The notes beneath the pieces are model-generated. The model was not told the origin of the DNA. It did no database searches and saw only the letters and a program-made list of their open reading frames with translations. From Mixta sp. Marseille-Q2659 (GTDB lineage: Bacteria > Pseudomonadota > Gammaproteobacteria > Enterobacterales > Enterobacteriaceae): a DNA stretch of 38,092 nucleotides. Of the stretch, positions 1 through 8,363 are shown one piece after another (within the stretch, counting starts at the first letter, position 1; each line of letters begins with the position of its first letter). The stretch covers positions 1 through 38,092 of the forward strand of contig NZ_CALNWY010000033.1 in NCBI RefSeq assembly GCF_940807255.1, in the 5' to 3' direction. A program made the position numbers and the translations under genes.

Positions 1-2
1 TA

Positions 3-71
3 CGCACCACGCCTTCAGTAGCGGAGCAGGAAGGACATCTGATGGAAATGGAAGCCACGCAAGCACCTTAA
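3..71 (+). CDS. Possible C-terminal end of a gene entering from the left edge
   Basis: One frame is open from the window edge to a TAA at 69-71. It gives 22 residues ending in MEMEATQAP, with ordinary enterobacterial codon choice. No start codon or family can be seen, because almost all of the gene would lie outside the window. A chance open stretch of this length is quite possible, so this is only a weak call. Confidence 0.25.
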   Translation, partial: RTTPSVAEQEGHLMEMEATQAP

Positions 72-117
72 AATCACCATCATACACTAAATCAGTAAGC
101 TGGCAGCATTACCTGCT

Positions 118-456
118 TTACTGATGTGCTGTAAAGGGACATTTTTTTACCCGACACTTCCCTCTATAAGTACAGACGGTATCGGGCTGGTTGGTATTGC
201 CGGGACAGCGTTTATTATAGCTATGTAGCTTTCGCCAATAATCTGTACGGAAAGTGGAAACATCGATAATATTCACTGGCTGAACGTGGCCGTTTACCAC
301 CAGACCATTTTCCGCTGTCTGCAGCTTATCGCCGGGAAACAGGTAGTGATCTGAATCGTACCACAAGACAAATTTTAGATTATACGGCGAGCTAATAAGC
401 GAAAAGGCTGTATCTGAATCGGGGCTGACAATAGAGTCAAGCACATACCAAACCAT
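118..456 (-). CDS. Hypothetical protein, 112 aa, Cys-rich C-terminus
   Basis: I do not recognise the family. The start at 456 (MVWYVLDS) is chosen because an AAGGGAG Shine-Dalgarno sits six bases upstream. The frame stays open to a GTG at 555 (145 aa), but that codon has no ribosome binding site. The protein is rich in aromatic and polar residues. Its last third has four cysteines within about 25 residues (CPGN, VCTY, KCRV, KCPF), which suggests disulfides or metal binding. There is no signal peptide or membrane segment from the chosen start. The gene lies in AT-rich DNA unlike the rest of the window, which suggests horizontal acquisition. Function unknown. Confidence 0.5.
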   Translation of the reverse strand: MVWYVLDSIVSPDSDTAFSLISSPYNLKFVLWYDSDHYLFPGDKLQTAENGLVVNGHVQPVNIIDVSTFRTDYWRKLHSYNKRCPGNTNQPDTVCTYRGKCRVKKCPFTAHQ

Positions 457-658
457 AAACTGCTCCCTTAAACGAACGACAAAAAAATCCTGCTTTTTGA
501 CACATAAATTTAAATTCCTACCGTAAAGATTATAGTCAGAATTTACTGCATTCACCGAAATTTAATTAATTTATTGCAAAATTTTTAACTTTCTGATTTA
601 ACTTATTGATTATTTTGTGAAATGAAATAAGTATTTCTTTGAGGTAACTCTTGCATAG

Positions 659-924
659 GGACAAGCCTGGGAAAGTCTCCCATTTGATGAGGTTATTGCT
701 CATGAGTGTTTACCGGAAGGCGTACCGCAGATCGGCATCTGCCCCATCCCGCTGAGGCCTGCTCCCTGTTCAGTCAGAAGAGAGCGCTTTTTTACGTGAA
801 AAAGGCGATACCTGTACTTTAAGAGAGTTGATACATTAGTTATTTTAAAGGAACATTGGCTGCGTCGGTTAAGGATGTTATGGAGCGACTAACAGACTCC
901 AGTATTATCGTGCCGATTGAGTAA
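659..924 (+). pseudogene. Possible decayed gene fragments
   Basis: After a TAG at 656-658, a frame is open from 659 to a TGA at 797-799. Its residues look protein-like (WESLPFDEVIAHECLPEG, then VPQIGICPIPL) but it has no ATG, GTG or ribosome binding site at its head. A second stretch in another frame ends at a TAA at 922-924 with VKDVMERLTDSSIIVPIE. Together they look like debris of one or two small genes broken by stops. The family is not recognised, and both could be chance open frames. Confidence 0.22.
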
Positions 925-1033
925 AAATTCTGCTTTACAAAGTAGAGAAGCCGTAAGGCTGCCACACCAGGGAAACCCTTCAGAAAAGCGTCCTTTGCTT
1001 TACTGAAAAAATATAAAAAAATTAATACGTATT

Positions 1034-1059
1034 AAGGCTGCCTTAAGGTAGCCTTTTTT
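1034..1059 (+). terminator. Rho-independent terminator hairpin
   Basis: A nine-base-pair stem (AAGGCTGCC with GGTAGCCTT, one G-T wobble) with a TTAA loop is followed by six T residues. It points on the plus strand, yet no intact plus-strand gene ends just before it. This supports the idea that the region upstream once held a transcribed gene. Confidence 0.65.
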
Positions 1060-1524
1060 ATCATAGATATTTTACCGAGTTCTTTACGGTGCCGTCGGCA
1101 GGGAAAAAACATTATTACCCGCGCGCTCCCGCATTTTTTTACCTCCATTATCCTCTGCATTGCGCCTGAAGCGGGTGCAAAAATTAAAATGCTTTAAGTA
1201 CAGACAACGGCCTGTCGGAGTGCTAAGCTGGCTAATCATTCAATAAAAATTAAGGTTTATTTATTCTTACTCTCAAATATCGATGCTCACGCTGCCGTGG
1301 ACATCAATGCCGTATCTCTCTTTGACGTATCATCCCGTAATCCTCATGGCGCCATCTGCATCTTCTGCAAATCTCCAATGATCGTGAGCTATCAGGCCGC
1401 TCAGGCAGCCTGAATCTTTGCGCATAACATTATGGCAATGGCCGTCGCAGGCGAGCGTTTTGCTGCTTGAACTCCGGCCAACCTGCAACCATATTTACTC
1501 TTAATCCCGTATCAGGAGGTAATC

Positions 1525-1791
1525 ATGGCCAGCGGTTGGGCTTCTGACGAAGCCGTAAACGAACAAATTGACAGCACTGTTAATGATGGCGTGGAGCGTG
1601 TACGTCAGGCGCTGGGGCAGGGCGAAAGCGAACGCTACTGTCAGGAGTGCGGTGAAGAAATACCTGAAGCACGGCGAAAAGCGCTTAAAGGCGTGCGATT
1701 TTGCCTGGCCTGCCAGACAAAAATCGATAGCCAACAGAAAAACCTGAGTCTGTATAATCGGCGGGGCAGTAAAGATAGCCAGCTACGCTAG
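1525..1791 (+). CDS. ybiI: DksA/TraR-type C4 zinc finger protein YbiI
   Basis: The 88-residue product matches E. coli YbiI at both ends: it begins MASGWA.DEAVNEQI and ends with the conserved YNRRGSKDSQLR. The middle carries the DksA/TraR four-cysteine zinc finger, with CQEC near residue 40 and CLAC near residue 63. DksA-family proteins reach RNA polymerase through the secondary channel, but short YbiI-type members lack most of the DksA coiled coil and their role is not settled. An AGGAGG ribosome binding site lies six bases before the ATG. The gene stands alone, with no operon partner. Confidence 0.93.
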   Translation: MASGWASDEAVNEQIDSTVNDGVERVRQALGQGESERYCQECGEEIPEARRKALKGVRFCLACQTKIDSQQKNLSLYNRRGSKDSQLR

Positions 1792-1925
1792 CCGTACAGT
1801 ACTTCTACTCAGACCGCCGTTCGTCACGCCGCCTGTTAATCAGGCCACCTGTTTGCGATCAGGCGGTCAGCAACAACGTTTATGCCAGTTTAAGCTGCCG
1901 TTAAAGTAAGGCCGATTGTAACCGC

Positions 1926-2168
1926 CTATTTTTTCGGCATAAGAATGTAATCGGGATGCTTGCCGGCCAGTAAAAGCAGCAGCTCATATTCCCCCTGGCT
2001 TAGCCCGCCGGTTTTACCCGCCTCTGTTTCCGCTTCCTTTTTTTGCCATACACGTAAACTGTAATCAAAACGTTCTGCCGCTTCCGCCTGGGTCAGGCCC
2101 GCCGCCTGGCGCGTCGCTTTTATAGCGGCGCCAGTCGCGGGGATCATGGTCAACACTTTCAGAGGCAT
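1926..2168 (-). CDS. Small XRE-like helix-turn-helix protein, 80 aa
   Basis: The start at 2168 (MPLKVLTM) is preferred because GGAG lies six bases upstream. The frame runs open to 2237 but without a ribosome binding site. Residues about 13-40 contain an HTH of the XRE/Cro type (IKATRQAAGLTQAEAAERF, then YSLRVWQKKE), and the end (YELLLLLAGKHPDYIL) resembles the helical tail of antitoxin-like HTH proteins. It probably binds DNA. No toxin partner lies next to it. The upstream region has short inverted repeats that could serve autoregulation. Confidence 0.75.
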   Translation of the reverse strand: MPLKVLTMIPATGAAIKATRQAAGLTQAEAAERFDYSLRVWQKKEAETEAGKTGGLSQGEYELLLLLAGKHPDYILMPKK

Positions 2169-2212
2169 AGCAATCTCCACAACGGTTTTTATAGTAAGTT
2201 TTTTCCTAAGCA

Positions 2213-2274
2213 TTGACACGGACGATCCCGCTGTCAAGGCGAGCGGTAGAGCGGTGGATTGTTAATCAATTGAT
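2213..2274 (-). promoter_or_regulatory. Candidate promoter/operator region of the small HTH gene
   Basis: Upstream of the HTH start are two symmetric elements: TTGACA and TGTCAA (2213-2218 and 2232-2237, 13 bases apart) and the palindrome ATCAATTGAT at 2265-2274. Small XRE proteins commonly repress their own promoter, so these are candidate operators. The spacing fits a dimer site, but no second copy confirms it. Confidence 0.3.
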
Positions 2275-2460
2275 ATGACAGTTTTTGCGCGTTTTTTAAT
2301 TTTTATAAAAACGGATTTTCAGCCAATGCTGAAAGAAGGGCGGCGGTTTAACGAGACGGAAAGGCAGTCCGCCCGCAAATTTGCGCGGCGGCTCTGCTAT
2401 TAAACGGTACGGCTGGCATGTCGTCCTTGCTCAGGCCGACGTTGTGATGAATGTCAGACG

Positions 2461-2865
2461 CTATTCGGTATCGCTATATTGCTCATCGGTGACTTTTTCC
2501 AGCCATTCCACCACTTTGCCATTCTCCGCTTCCTGAATGGCGATATGGGTCAGCGCGGTTGTCGGGCCTGCGCCATGCCAGTGTTTTTCATATGGCGGGA
2601 TCCAGACGACATCGCCAGGACGTATCACGCGCGCTTTCTCGCCCCAGGTTTGCACATAGCCGAAACCGGCGGTGACAATCAGTGTCTGTCCAAGCGGATG
2701 CGTATGCCAGGCGGTACGCGCGCCGGGTTCAAACGTAACGCTGCCGCCGCTTCCGCGCGCCGGTTCATTGACCGGAAACAGCGGGTCGATGCGCACCGTA
2801 CCGGTAAACCACTCTGCCGGGCCTGCATAAGAAGTTTGTGAGCCACATTGATAAATCACGGTCAT
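2461..2865 (-). CDS. Cupin-fold protein of the (R)-hydroxynitrile-lyase-like family
   Basis: This is a single-domain cupin of 134 residues. The first cupin motif shows WHTHPLGQ, giving metal ligands His54, His56 and Gln60. The second shows KHWHG, giving His95. The His-His-Gln-His set is the Mn/Fe site of the small cupins typified by the bacterial hydroxynitrile lyase of Granulicella tundricola. Most relatives are uncharacterised and are often labelled carboxymuconolactone decarboxylase-like or mandelonitrile lyase. An AGGAGG ribosome binding site lies six bases before the ATG. The natural substrate cannot be told from sequence. The gene is monocistronic. Confidence 0.85.
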   Translation of the reverse strand: MTVIYQCGSQTSYAGPAEWFTGTVRIDPLFPVNEPARGSGGSVTFEPGARTAWHTHPLGQTLIVTAGFGYVQTWGEKARVIRPGDVVWIPPYEKHWHGAGPTTALTHIAIQEAENGKVVEWLEKVTDEQYSDTE

Positions 2866-3076
2866 AATCTACCTCCTGCCGGTTAATAAGGAACGTTACT
2901 CTGCAATCAACGGGCGCTTTCGCCGTAACAGCGGGCGGTCGCGGTTGCTGAAGAGAAGCATAGGGGAAAAGCGGCGGCTGATTAAGGCCGCAGCGCTGAA
3001 AGGTGTTATGAACCTGATTCATAAATGCGGTTAAGTGAACTTACCCACCATGAATGCTACTCGCCGGATATAGCGA

Positions 3077-3628
3077 TTAATTTTGTTCAGAAACCATTAC
3101 CGCAAGCGTATCCGGTTCCAGCGCTCTGAAAATATGCTCTTGATCCGCCGGGTAAGAGATGTAGTCGCCCGCATTGAGTTCGACCGGCGAGGTGGTCAGG
3201 CCGACCAGCGCCCGGCCCTGGGTAATAATTATATGTTCAACCGAACCCATGGGATGCGGCTGGGAGAGCCGCTCAGAACCCGGCTGCGTCATCAGCAGAT
3301 AAATATCCCGACGCGCGCCCGGTGGGCAGGTCGCCAGCAAAATCGCCTGATAGTCCGCCAGCTCGGCGGTAACCGTTGGGCCTTCTCCGCGCCGGATCAC
3401 CTGCATCTTATTGGTTTGCGGCTCCATCAGGCGCGCAAAAGGAATATTCAGCGCGACGCACAGCGCCCATAAGGTTTCCAGGCTGGGATTACCGTTGCCG
3501 GCTTCCAGCTGTGACAGCGTTGATTTAGCAATACCGGCGCGCCGCGCCACTTCCGCCAGCGAAAGCCCGGCTTTTTGCCGTTCCCGCACCAGCCCTTCCG
3601 CAATAATGGCAATAGGTTGAGTCATCAT
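3077..3628 (-). CDS. XRE-family transcriptional regulator with C-terminal cupin
   Basis: The product has 183 residues. Residues about 9-65 form an XRE helix-turn-helix (LVRERQKAGLSLAEVARRAG, then IAKSTLSQLEAGNGNPS). Residues about 100-180 form a small cupin sensor domain (HPMGSVEHIIITQGRA, then LNAGDYISYPADQEHIFRA). Such regulators often control a neighbouring transporter in response to a small ligand. Here the gene is divergent from azlCD, with an inverted-repeat array between them, so it is probably the local regulator of branched-chain amino-acid export and of itself. The Shine-Dalgarno is weak. Confidence 0.9.
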   Translation of the reverse strand: MMTQPIAIIAEGLVRERQKAGLSLAEVARRAGIAKSTLSQLEAGNGNPSLETLWALCVALNIPFARLMEPQTNKMQVIRRGEGPTVTAELADYQAILLATCPPGARRDIYLLMTQPGSERLSQPHPMGSVEHIIITQGRALVGLTTSPVELNAGDYISYPADQEHIFRALEPDTLAVMVSEQN

Positions 3629-3636
3629 TTTTATCT

Positions 3637-3705
3637 ATATCGAACGAACGTTCGTCTTGAAAAATAGTTTAATGCTGTTCATTATAACGGATATTCGTTC
3701 GATAT
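3637..3705. promoter_or_regulatory. Inverted-repeat operator array between the XRE-cupin gene and azlC
   Basis: A perfect 12-base inverted repeat, ATATCGAACGAA at 3637-3648 and TTCGTTCGATAT at 3694-3705, brackets the divergent promoter region. The left copy overlaps a perfect 12-base palindrome, ACGAACGTTCGT (3644-3655). That gives at least three copies of the half-site CGAACG or CGTTCG. The arrangement is that expected of operators for the adjacent XRE-cupin regulator. Confidence 0.7.
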
Positions 3706-3716
3706 GGGAAAGAGTG

Positions 3717-4382
3717 ATGGCGGGGCGCAGATTTTTATTAGGTAAGGATGTCGTAAAAGGAATCGTATTGGTTTGTCTGGCGGATGCGCTGGTAGGGCTT
3801 TCCTACGGTTCGCTCGCCATCGCCGAAGGTTTCCCTTTTTGGGTGCCGATGCTGCTTTCGATATTTGTGCTGGCCGGTGCCTCAGAATTTATGTTTATCG
3901 GCATTATTGCGGGCGGAGGCAGCGTCTTCACCGCCGCCGCTGCGGGTCTGCTGGTCAACGCTCGCCATCTGCCTTTTGGGATCGCCGTAAAAGATCTGGT
4001 TGGGCAAAAGCACCTTAGCTGGCTGGGCTGCCACATTATGAATGACGAAAGCGTGGTTTTTGGTATTTCTCAGCGCAAATGGTTTCAGCGTAAGGCTGCT
4101 TACTGGCTCTGCGGCCTGGGCATTGCCGTCAGCTGGCCGCTAAGCGTGATGCTGGGCGCGGTAATCGGACACTGGATCCCGGATACCCGCGCCATCGGGC
4201 TGGATGCGGTATTCCCGGCCATTTTAATCGCCCTGATTATTCCGGCGCTTAAAAAGCGTCGGGTAGCGATCCCTGCTGCTGCCGGAACCGCGCTGGCGCT
4301 GGCAACGGTGCCGCTGGTGCCGGTAGGTATGCCGGTTCTCTTTTCGCTGGCTGGCCTGTTGGCCTGGAGGAACAGAAAATGA
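3717..4382 (+). CDS. azlC: AzlC-family permease, large subunit of branched-chain amino-acid exporter
   Basis: The start is taken at 3717 (MAGRRFLLGKD); the frame runs open to 3657, but that would place the start inside the operator array. The 221 residues form several hydrophobic helices with the AzlC landmarks: GxSYGSLA early, FAGASEFMFIG-like LAGASEFMFIGI, VNARHLPFG and NDESVVFG. AzlC and AzlD together form an exporter; the E. coli pair YgaZH (AzlCD-type) exports valine. The stop overlaps the azlD start in ATGA, indicating translational coupling. Likely controlled by the divergent XRE-cupin regulator. Confidence 0.9.
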   Translation: MAGRRFLLGKDVVKGIVLVCLADALVGLSYGSLAIAEGFPFWVPMLLSIFVLAGASEFMFIGIIAGGGSVFTAAAAGLLVNARHLPFGIAVKDLVGQKHLSWLGCHIMNDESVVFGISQRKWFQRKAAYWLCGLGIAVSWPLSVMLGAVIGHWIPDTRAIGLDAVFPAILIALIIPALKKRRVAIPAAAGTALALATVPLVPVGMPVLFSLAGLLAWRNRK

Positions 4383-4702
4383 TCCCGTCCGCCATGATGA
4401 TAAGCGGTATCGCCATTCTTGCCGCTGGCACCTGGTTAATGCGTTTTGCTGGTTATAAGTTGGGCAACCGCATCCCGTTTTCTGAGCGAACCCGTACGCT
4501 GTTATCGGATGCCGCCGTGGTGCTGTTACTGGCCGTGGCCGCTATCGCCACCTTTTTTGAAGGACAGCACTTTGCTGGCGCGGCGCGCTTAATCGGCGTA
4601 CTGGCCGCGCTGTTTCTCGCCTGGCGCAAAGCGCCGCTGATACTGGTAATTATTAGCGCCGGACTGGTAACCGCCGCGGTGCGTTATCTGGGCCTGCCAT
4701 AA
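4379..4702 (+). CDS. azlD: AzlD-family small subunit of branched-chain amino-acid exporter
   Basis: This 107-residue membrane protein has about four hydrophobic segments and the AzlD-type pattern of an RFAGYKLGNRIPFSERTRTLL block followed by hydrophobic helices. It overlaps azlC by four bases (ATGA), the usual arrangement of this pair. It is predicted to complete the inner-membrane exporter. It ends 14 bases from the convergent VOC gene. Confidence 0.88.
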   Translation: MIPSAMMISGIAILAAGTWLMRFAGYKLGNRIPFSERTRTLLSDAAVVLLLAVAAIATFFEGQHFAGAARLIGVLAALFLAWRKAPLILVIISAGLVTAAVRYLGLP

Positions 4703-4716
4703 TCAGCGGGCCGGGA

Positions 4717-5112
4717 CTATTCATCATTGCAAAACAGGGCAATTTTGGTGCCGACCGGATCGTGCAGGTAAGCGACATAAAAGTTCTCACTATACTCGGT
4801 GCGGATCCCCGGTTGCCCGCCATCCGTTCCGCCTGCCTGCAGGCCGGCCTGATAAACCTCATTTACCTGTCGGCGGGTTTTGGCGCGCAGTGCAGGCATC
4901 ATGCCATTTCCCGGTGTGGCCGGCTTGCCATCGAAAGGGGGCGAAATATAGATAGCGCCCGGCCCGTTCTGGCGATCGGGCACGCCGGGCAGCGAGAAAA
5001 TAAGTTTGTCTTTAAAAGGCTCTTTTATGTAGCCGAATGGGAAAAGGATCGCTTCGTAAAAGCGAGCGGATGCGGACATATCATTAGCGCCAAGAAACAG
5101 ATAACTCAACAT
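4717..5112 (-). CDS. VOC-superfamily (glyoxalase/bleomycin-resistance fold) protein
   Basis: The 131 residues have the paired beta-alpha-beta-beta-beta layout of VOC proteins: an opening LFLGANDMSASARFYEAIL, a central FDGKPATPGNG block and a closing FYVAYLHDPVGTKIALFC. Members bind a metal and act as lyases, dioxygenases or drug-binding proteins. The first metal-ligand position is not obvious here, so catalysis is uncertain. An AGGAGG ribosome binding site lies close to the ATG. It converges on azlD and has no operon partner. Confidence 0.85.
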   Translation of the reverse strand: MLSYLFLGANDMSASARFYEAILFPFGYIKEPFKDKLIFSLPGVPDRQNGPGAIYISPPFDGKPATPGNGMMPALRAKTRRQVNEVYQAGLQAGGTDGGQPGIRTEYSENFYVAYLHDPVGTKIALFCNDE

Positions 5113-5159
5113 CGGGCCTCCTGATCATTTTTATGAAAGCCGCTATCGCCCAGCAGATC

Positions 5160-5723
5160 TCAGTTGCGGCTTAGGCTCATACCATCATTATTGAGCGAAA
5201 TACCTGCGTCATACTCTTTATTCAGCCGGCGTGCCTGATAAAAAACCGATTTCCAGTAGGGATTATCCAGCGAGGAACGAATCACACCTTTGCTGGTGGA
5301 AGCGTGCAGGAACTGCCGGTTAGTATCATAAAAACCGACGTGCATCCCGCCGTTGATACGGAAAAAGACCAGATCGCCGGGGCGCAGCTGTTTAGGTTTA
5401 ACGGCGGTACCCATATGAATTAAATCACGTGTGGTAAGCCGCTCCACCGGCAAATTAAAGCGGTCTTTCAGGGTGCGCCAGACAAAACCGGAGCAGTCCA
5501 CGCCTGAAAGTTTAGTGCCGCCCCAGGAATAGGGCGTACCGTGCCAGGTGTGCATTTGATCGTGCAGCGCCGCAATTACCGGAATCAAATCAGCCTGTTC
5601 GCCTTCGCTACTCATTTCCGCCGTATCCTGCGCTTCACCGCTTTTTTTATCGGAATGGGAACAGCCCGCCAGGGCGATAAAGGAAAGAAGCAATAACGTT
5701 CGGGCCAGTTTGCGATTCATCAT
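5160..5723 (-). CDS. nlpC: NlpC/P60 cysteine endopeptidase lipoprotein
   Basis: The product has 187 residues. A lipoprotein signal (hydrophobic stretch, then LAGC at about 18-21) predicts anchoring in the envelope. The NlpC/P60 domain follows: WHGTPYSWGG, catalytic Cys in GVDCSGFVWRTL, His in GGMHVGFYD and the third polar residue in FLHASTSKGV. It closely follows E. coli NlpC through RSSLDNPYW and QARRLN. Such enzymes cut D-Glu to diaminopimelate-type peptide bonds in peptidoglycan. The usual E. coli neighbours (btuCED) are absent, and about 30 extra C-terminal residues are present, so it may be a paralogue. Confidence 0.88.
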   Translation of the reverse strand: MMNRKLARTLLLLSFIALAGCSHSDKKSGEAQDTAEMSSEGEQADLIPVIAALHDQMHTWHGTPYSWGGTKLSGVDCSGFVWRTLKDRFNLPVERLTTRDLIHMGTAVKPKQLRPGDLVFFRINGGMHVGFYDTNRQFLHASTSKGVIRSSLDNPYWKSVFYQARRLNKEYDAGISLNNDGMSLSRN

Positions 5724-5905
5724 TGAATTAGCGCGCTATAAAAGGGGAAGGGAAATTAACAGCCTGTTTTATAACTGAAAGAATAGCGTTTCAGAACAGA
5801 CTCTTTTTCTCTTTACGTTAATTTACAGTTTGGCTACCGTTCTGGCCGCTTTTGCAGGAAGAACGATATGGAGGCTGCGGACTGAAAATGGTCAGCGTCG
5901 GGCCA

Positions 5906-5931
5906 GAAAAAAGGGGAACCTCTGTTCCCCT
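5906..5931 (-). terminator. Rho-independent terminator of tehA
   Basis: A perfect eight-base-pair stem (AGGGGAAC with GTTCCCCT) has a four-base loop. On the minus strand it is followed by a run of T residues. It sits just downstream of the tehA stop codon. Confidence 0.85.
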
Positions 5932-5963
5932 GTGCAGCGCGCAAACTAAATAAGCCCCGAAGC

Positions 5964-6962
5964 CTAATGCTCTTTTTTTAACAGTTGTGCGCGGTCCACT
6001 CTGATCAGCAGTTTGCCCTGCAACAGCAAAATAAGCGTACGCAGCAGCAGCAAGCCAATAATCAGATTAGTGAAAATAAACAGCGGGACGGAAAGCGTAT
6101 GGAAAAAGCCCGAATCCAGCGCGTGCCCTAAATGCAGGCCGGTGCTGGCTAGCGCGGATACGCCAAATGAAAAGCTCCAGAACGAGACGTTAAACGGCTG
6201 CGATAAATACCACGGCATTAAGCGCAGCATAAACAGCAGCTGGAGCAGGCCATAGCCGAACAGCATTTTGGCGAACGCATCCGCCTCGCCGCCGTTTACG
6301 CTCAGCCAGGCATTGCAGGCAACCAGCGCTGGCGCCAGCTGAATGCCCAGTGAGGTTCTCAGCGGGCCGGGCAACTCTCCCGCGTTGCGCAGACGTTGCA
6401 AAATGGCAGGTTCAAGACTGAGCCATGACAAAACGCCCGCGCCCAGGAAGGCGTAACCGGCATCCTGAAAGCCCAGCGCGCCGCAAGCCATCGCGCTAAT
6501 AAAATTGTTGGCGACCGTCGGCAGGTAAAGGCCGGGCGTGGTGGCCTCCTGAGGATGCTGGCCGCGCCATAATCCTGCCGATTGCCAGGCGGCATAGGTT
6601 AATTGCACTACGACGCCAACGGAAAACAGCGCCAGCGCCAGCGGGCGATACCAGGAGGCGAAGCCCATCGCCACCAGCATCGTTGTGGCGGGAAACAGGC
6701 TGATAAAACTGCTCTGGACAGGATGGCGCATCTCCATCAGTACGCTGTCAGTGAAGCGCAGCAGACGCCAGATAAAGGCGAGGGTCAACAGCAGCCAGAT
6801 AACCATGGCAAGGACGATAAAAGTGTCGCCAATACGCGGGCTTACCGGCCATATATTACTGGCATAGCGCCAGGCGAAGCCCATACCGATAATGCCTAAA
6901 ACCATACCGTAATAGGCCGCAGGCAGGTTCAGCACCTGCGGCGCGTCAGAGACTTTTTTCAT
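5964..6962 (-). CDS. tehA: TehA-type dicarboxylate/tellurite channel protein (TDT family)
   Basis: The 332 residues match E. coli TehA almost throughout: [13 protein letters not shown] and [11 protein letters not shown] at the start, [14 protein letters not shown], the [20 protein letters not shown] block, and [13 protein letters not shown]. TehA is a trimeric inner-membrane channel of ten helices, homologous to plant SLAC1, and gives tellurite resistance when overproduced. The partner tehB is not adjacent. The start codon has only a weak ribosome binding site. A (TGGC)12 tandem repeat lies 101-148 bases upstream of the start, probably within the upstream regulatory region. Confidence 0.95.
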   Translation of the reverse strand: MKKVSDAPQVLNLPAAYYGMVLGIIGMGFAWRYASNIWPVSPRIGDTFIVLAMVIWLLLTLAFIWRLLRFTDSVLMEMRHPVQSSFISLFPATTMLVAMGFASWYRPLALALFSVGVVVQLTYAAWQSAGLWRGQHPQEATTPGLYLPTVANNFISAMACGALGFQDAGYAFLGAGVLSWLSLEPAILQRLRNAGELPGPLRTSLGIQLAPALVACNAWLSVNGGEADAFAKMLFGYGLLQLLFMLRLMPWYLSQPFNVSFWSFSFGVSALASTGLHLGHALDSGFFHTLSVPLFIFTNLIIGLLLLRTLILLLQGKLLIRVDRAQLLKKEH

Positions 6963-7062
6963 ATTCTTAACTCAGCGGAAGAAACCACAGAAAATGCTTA
7001 GCGCTTTTTCTTTGCCGTGATTTTATCCTTTATTGCTGGTGCGATAAAACTATGATTGTCTA

Positions 7063-7110
<48 letters not shown>

Positions 7111-7130
7111 GCAACGCAGCCGTTGCCGCG

Positions 7131-8012
7131 TTACGATTTTTCCTGCTGAGTTTGCAGAAAATGTTTTACTGCGCCCAGCATGCCGGAATCGTTGCCGTAG
7201 GTGGCGGTATCCACCTTCACGTCAACATCAAACCAGGTGAGATGGTAACGCACCTCGTCCAGAAAGGTTTCGCGGCCGGTAATGCCGCCGCCGAGGAAAA
7301 TGGCCTCTGGATTAAAGACATGGCTGAGGTTATAGATGCCGCCGCATAAATCCTGATAAAAGGTATTTACCAGCCGGGTACAGATGGGATCGTTATTATC
7401 GTAGCGGGCAAAGATCTCTTCGCCGGTGATCTCCTCCTGCTTTTGGCCGCTGTGTCGGCTGAAGTTTTGCGTCAACACGCGCATCGTGCAGGTGGTATTC
7501 ATCGTATAGTGACGCACATTATCGCTGCCTGGACGGGTACAGAGCAACGAACCAAACTCACCGGCGCGGAACTGTTTGCCGCGCACCAGCGCATTATTAC
7601 AATAAATCGCGCCGCCGACGCCGGTGCCGATGGTCATCATTAAAAAATCAGACATCTTTTGCGCCTTGCCGAGCCACAGCTCGGCCAGCAACGCGCAGTT
7701 AGCATCATTCTCTACGCTAAAGGGCAGAGCGGTCTTCTCCTGCAGCCACTGGCCAAAATGAAAATCATCAAAATCCCTGATGGCGCCACCCATCGCAATA
7801 TAGCCGCTGCGCGGATCGACATAGCCAGGAATGCTTACGGCAACGCCTTCGCAATCCGGGTGCTGTTTCAGCCAGTTCAGCACGCCATCCAGGATCGCTT
7901 TACCGGAGTGATTCATAATATCCTGCTTATCCGCTGATACTATTTCACCCTGGTCGGTGATGACGCCCATTTTTAATGAGGTGCCGCCGATATCAAATGC
8001 CGCGAGTTTCAT
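7131..8012 (-). CDS. bglK: ROK-family sugar kinase, beta-glucoside kinase (BglK)-like
   Basis: The start at 8012 (MKLAAFDIGG) has AAGGA nine bases upstream; an ATG at 8021 directly abuts that site and is less likely. The 293 residues show the ROK phosphate motif AFDIGGTSLKMGV, the ATP/sugar motif ENDANCALLAE with the catalytic Asp, TIGTGVGGAI and EFG. The zinc-binding CxCGxxGC of many ROK proteins is missing and is replaced by the NTTCTMRVL region, as in Klebsiella BglK. BglK phosphorylates C6 of the non-reducing glucose of beta-disaccharides. No transporter or glycosidase lies alongside, so the substrate is inferred. Confidence 0.85.
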   Translation of the reverse strand: MKLAAFDIGGTSLKMGVITDQGEIVSADKQDIMNHSGKAILDGVLNWLKQHPDCEGVAVSIPGYVDPRSGYIAMGGAIRDFDDFHFGQWLQEKTALPFSVENDANCALLAELWLGKAQKMSDFLMMTIGTGVGGAIYCNNALVRGKQFRAGEFGSLLCTRPGSDNVRHYTMNTTCTMRVLTQNFSRHSGQKQEEITGEEIFARYDNNDPICTRLVNTFYQDLCGGIYNLSHVFNPEAIFLGGGITGRETFLDEVRYHLTWFDVDVKVDTATYGNDSGMLGAVKHFLQTQQEKS

Positions 8013-8027
8013 GCCGTTCATTCCTTA

Positions 8028-8044
8028 TTCCATCCAAGATGGAA
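8028..8044. promoter_or_regulatory. Inverted repeat just upstream of bglK
   Basis: TTCCATC and GATGGAA form a perfect seven-base inverted repeat three bases apart, immediately before the bglK ribosome binding site. It could be a repressor operator or a hairpin shielding translation initiation. No regulator gene lies next to it. Confidence 0.4.
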
Positions 8045-8363
8045 AAAAGTATAGCGTAACGCGAATAAAGCCTGCTGCCGCGCCGAAGACGGTGCTAAAA
8101 AAGTGAGGATAAAGCAGGGCGGACGAACCAATAACTGACGAAGAAAGACGTAATTAGTGCTGCTTTTATCGGTAAAAACGACTGCTTATGAAAAGTAGTG
8201 TAAAGCGACGTACAAATAACGTCAGTAAAGAGGGCGCGCTGGCTGTAAAAGCAAGTTTGGGCAAAGTTAATGCGCCATGGCGACGCGGCGATAATCAGGC
8301 GTGTGCCGGACGGCGGATTCTTTTATGATAGCGCGCTAACCATCGTCACTGGAGAAGGTGCAA
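8045..8363. other. Divergent intergenic region between bglK and the thioredoxin-like gene
   Basis: This region of roughly 320 bases should hold both divergent promoters. I see no ORF, RNA gene or strong repeat apart from the inverted repeat at its left edge and the GGAG ribosome binding site at 8351-8354 for the right-hand gene. Confidence 0.5.

Larger units (their letters stand above)
457..1524. other. AT-rich intergenic stretch without an intact gene
   Basis: No convincing intact gene lies here. The left half is very AT-rich. Two short open stretches (659-799 and about 829-924, plus strand) have protein-like composition but no starts, and are listed separately as possible gene debris. A good hairpin terminator lies at 1034-1059. 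From about 1080 to 1500 I see nothing recognisable apart from the ybiI ribosome binding site (AGGAGG) just before 1525. Confidence 0.5.

Noticed and set aside
1926..2237. Toxin-antitoxin module with the small HTH protein
   Set aside because: No small toxin-like frame with a ribosome binding site lies next to it in the same direction.
2765..3022. Minus-strand frame of 85 codons upstream of the cupin gene
   Set aside because: It overlaps the cupin start in another frame, has no ribosome binding site and shows no protein-like motif.
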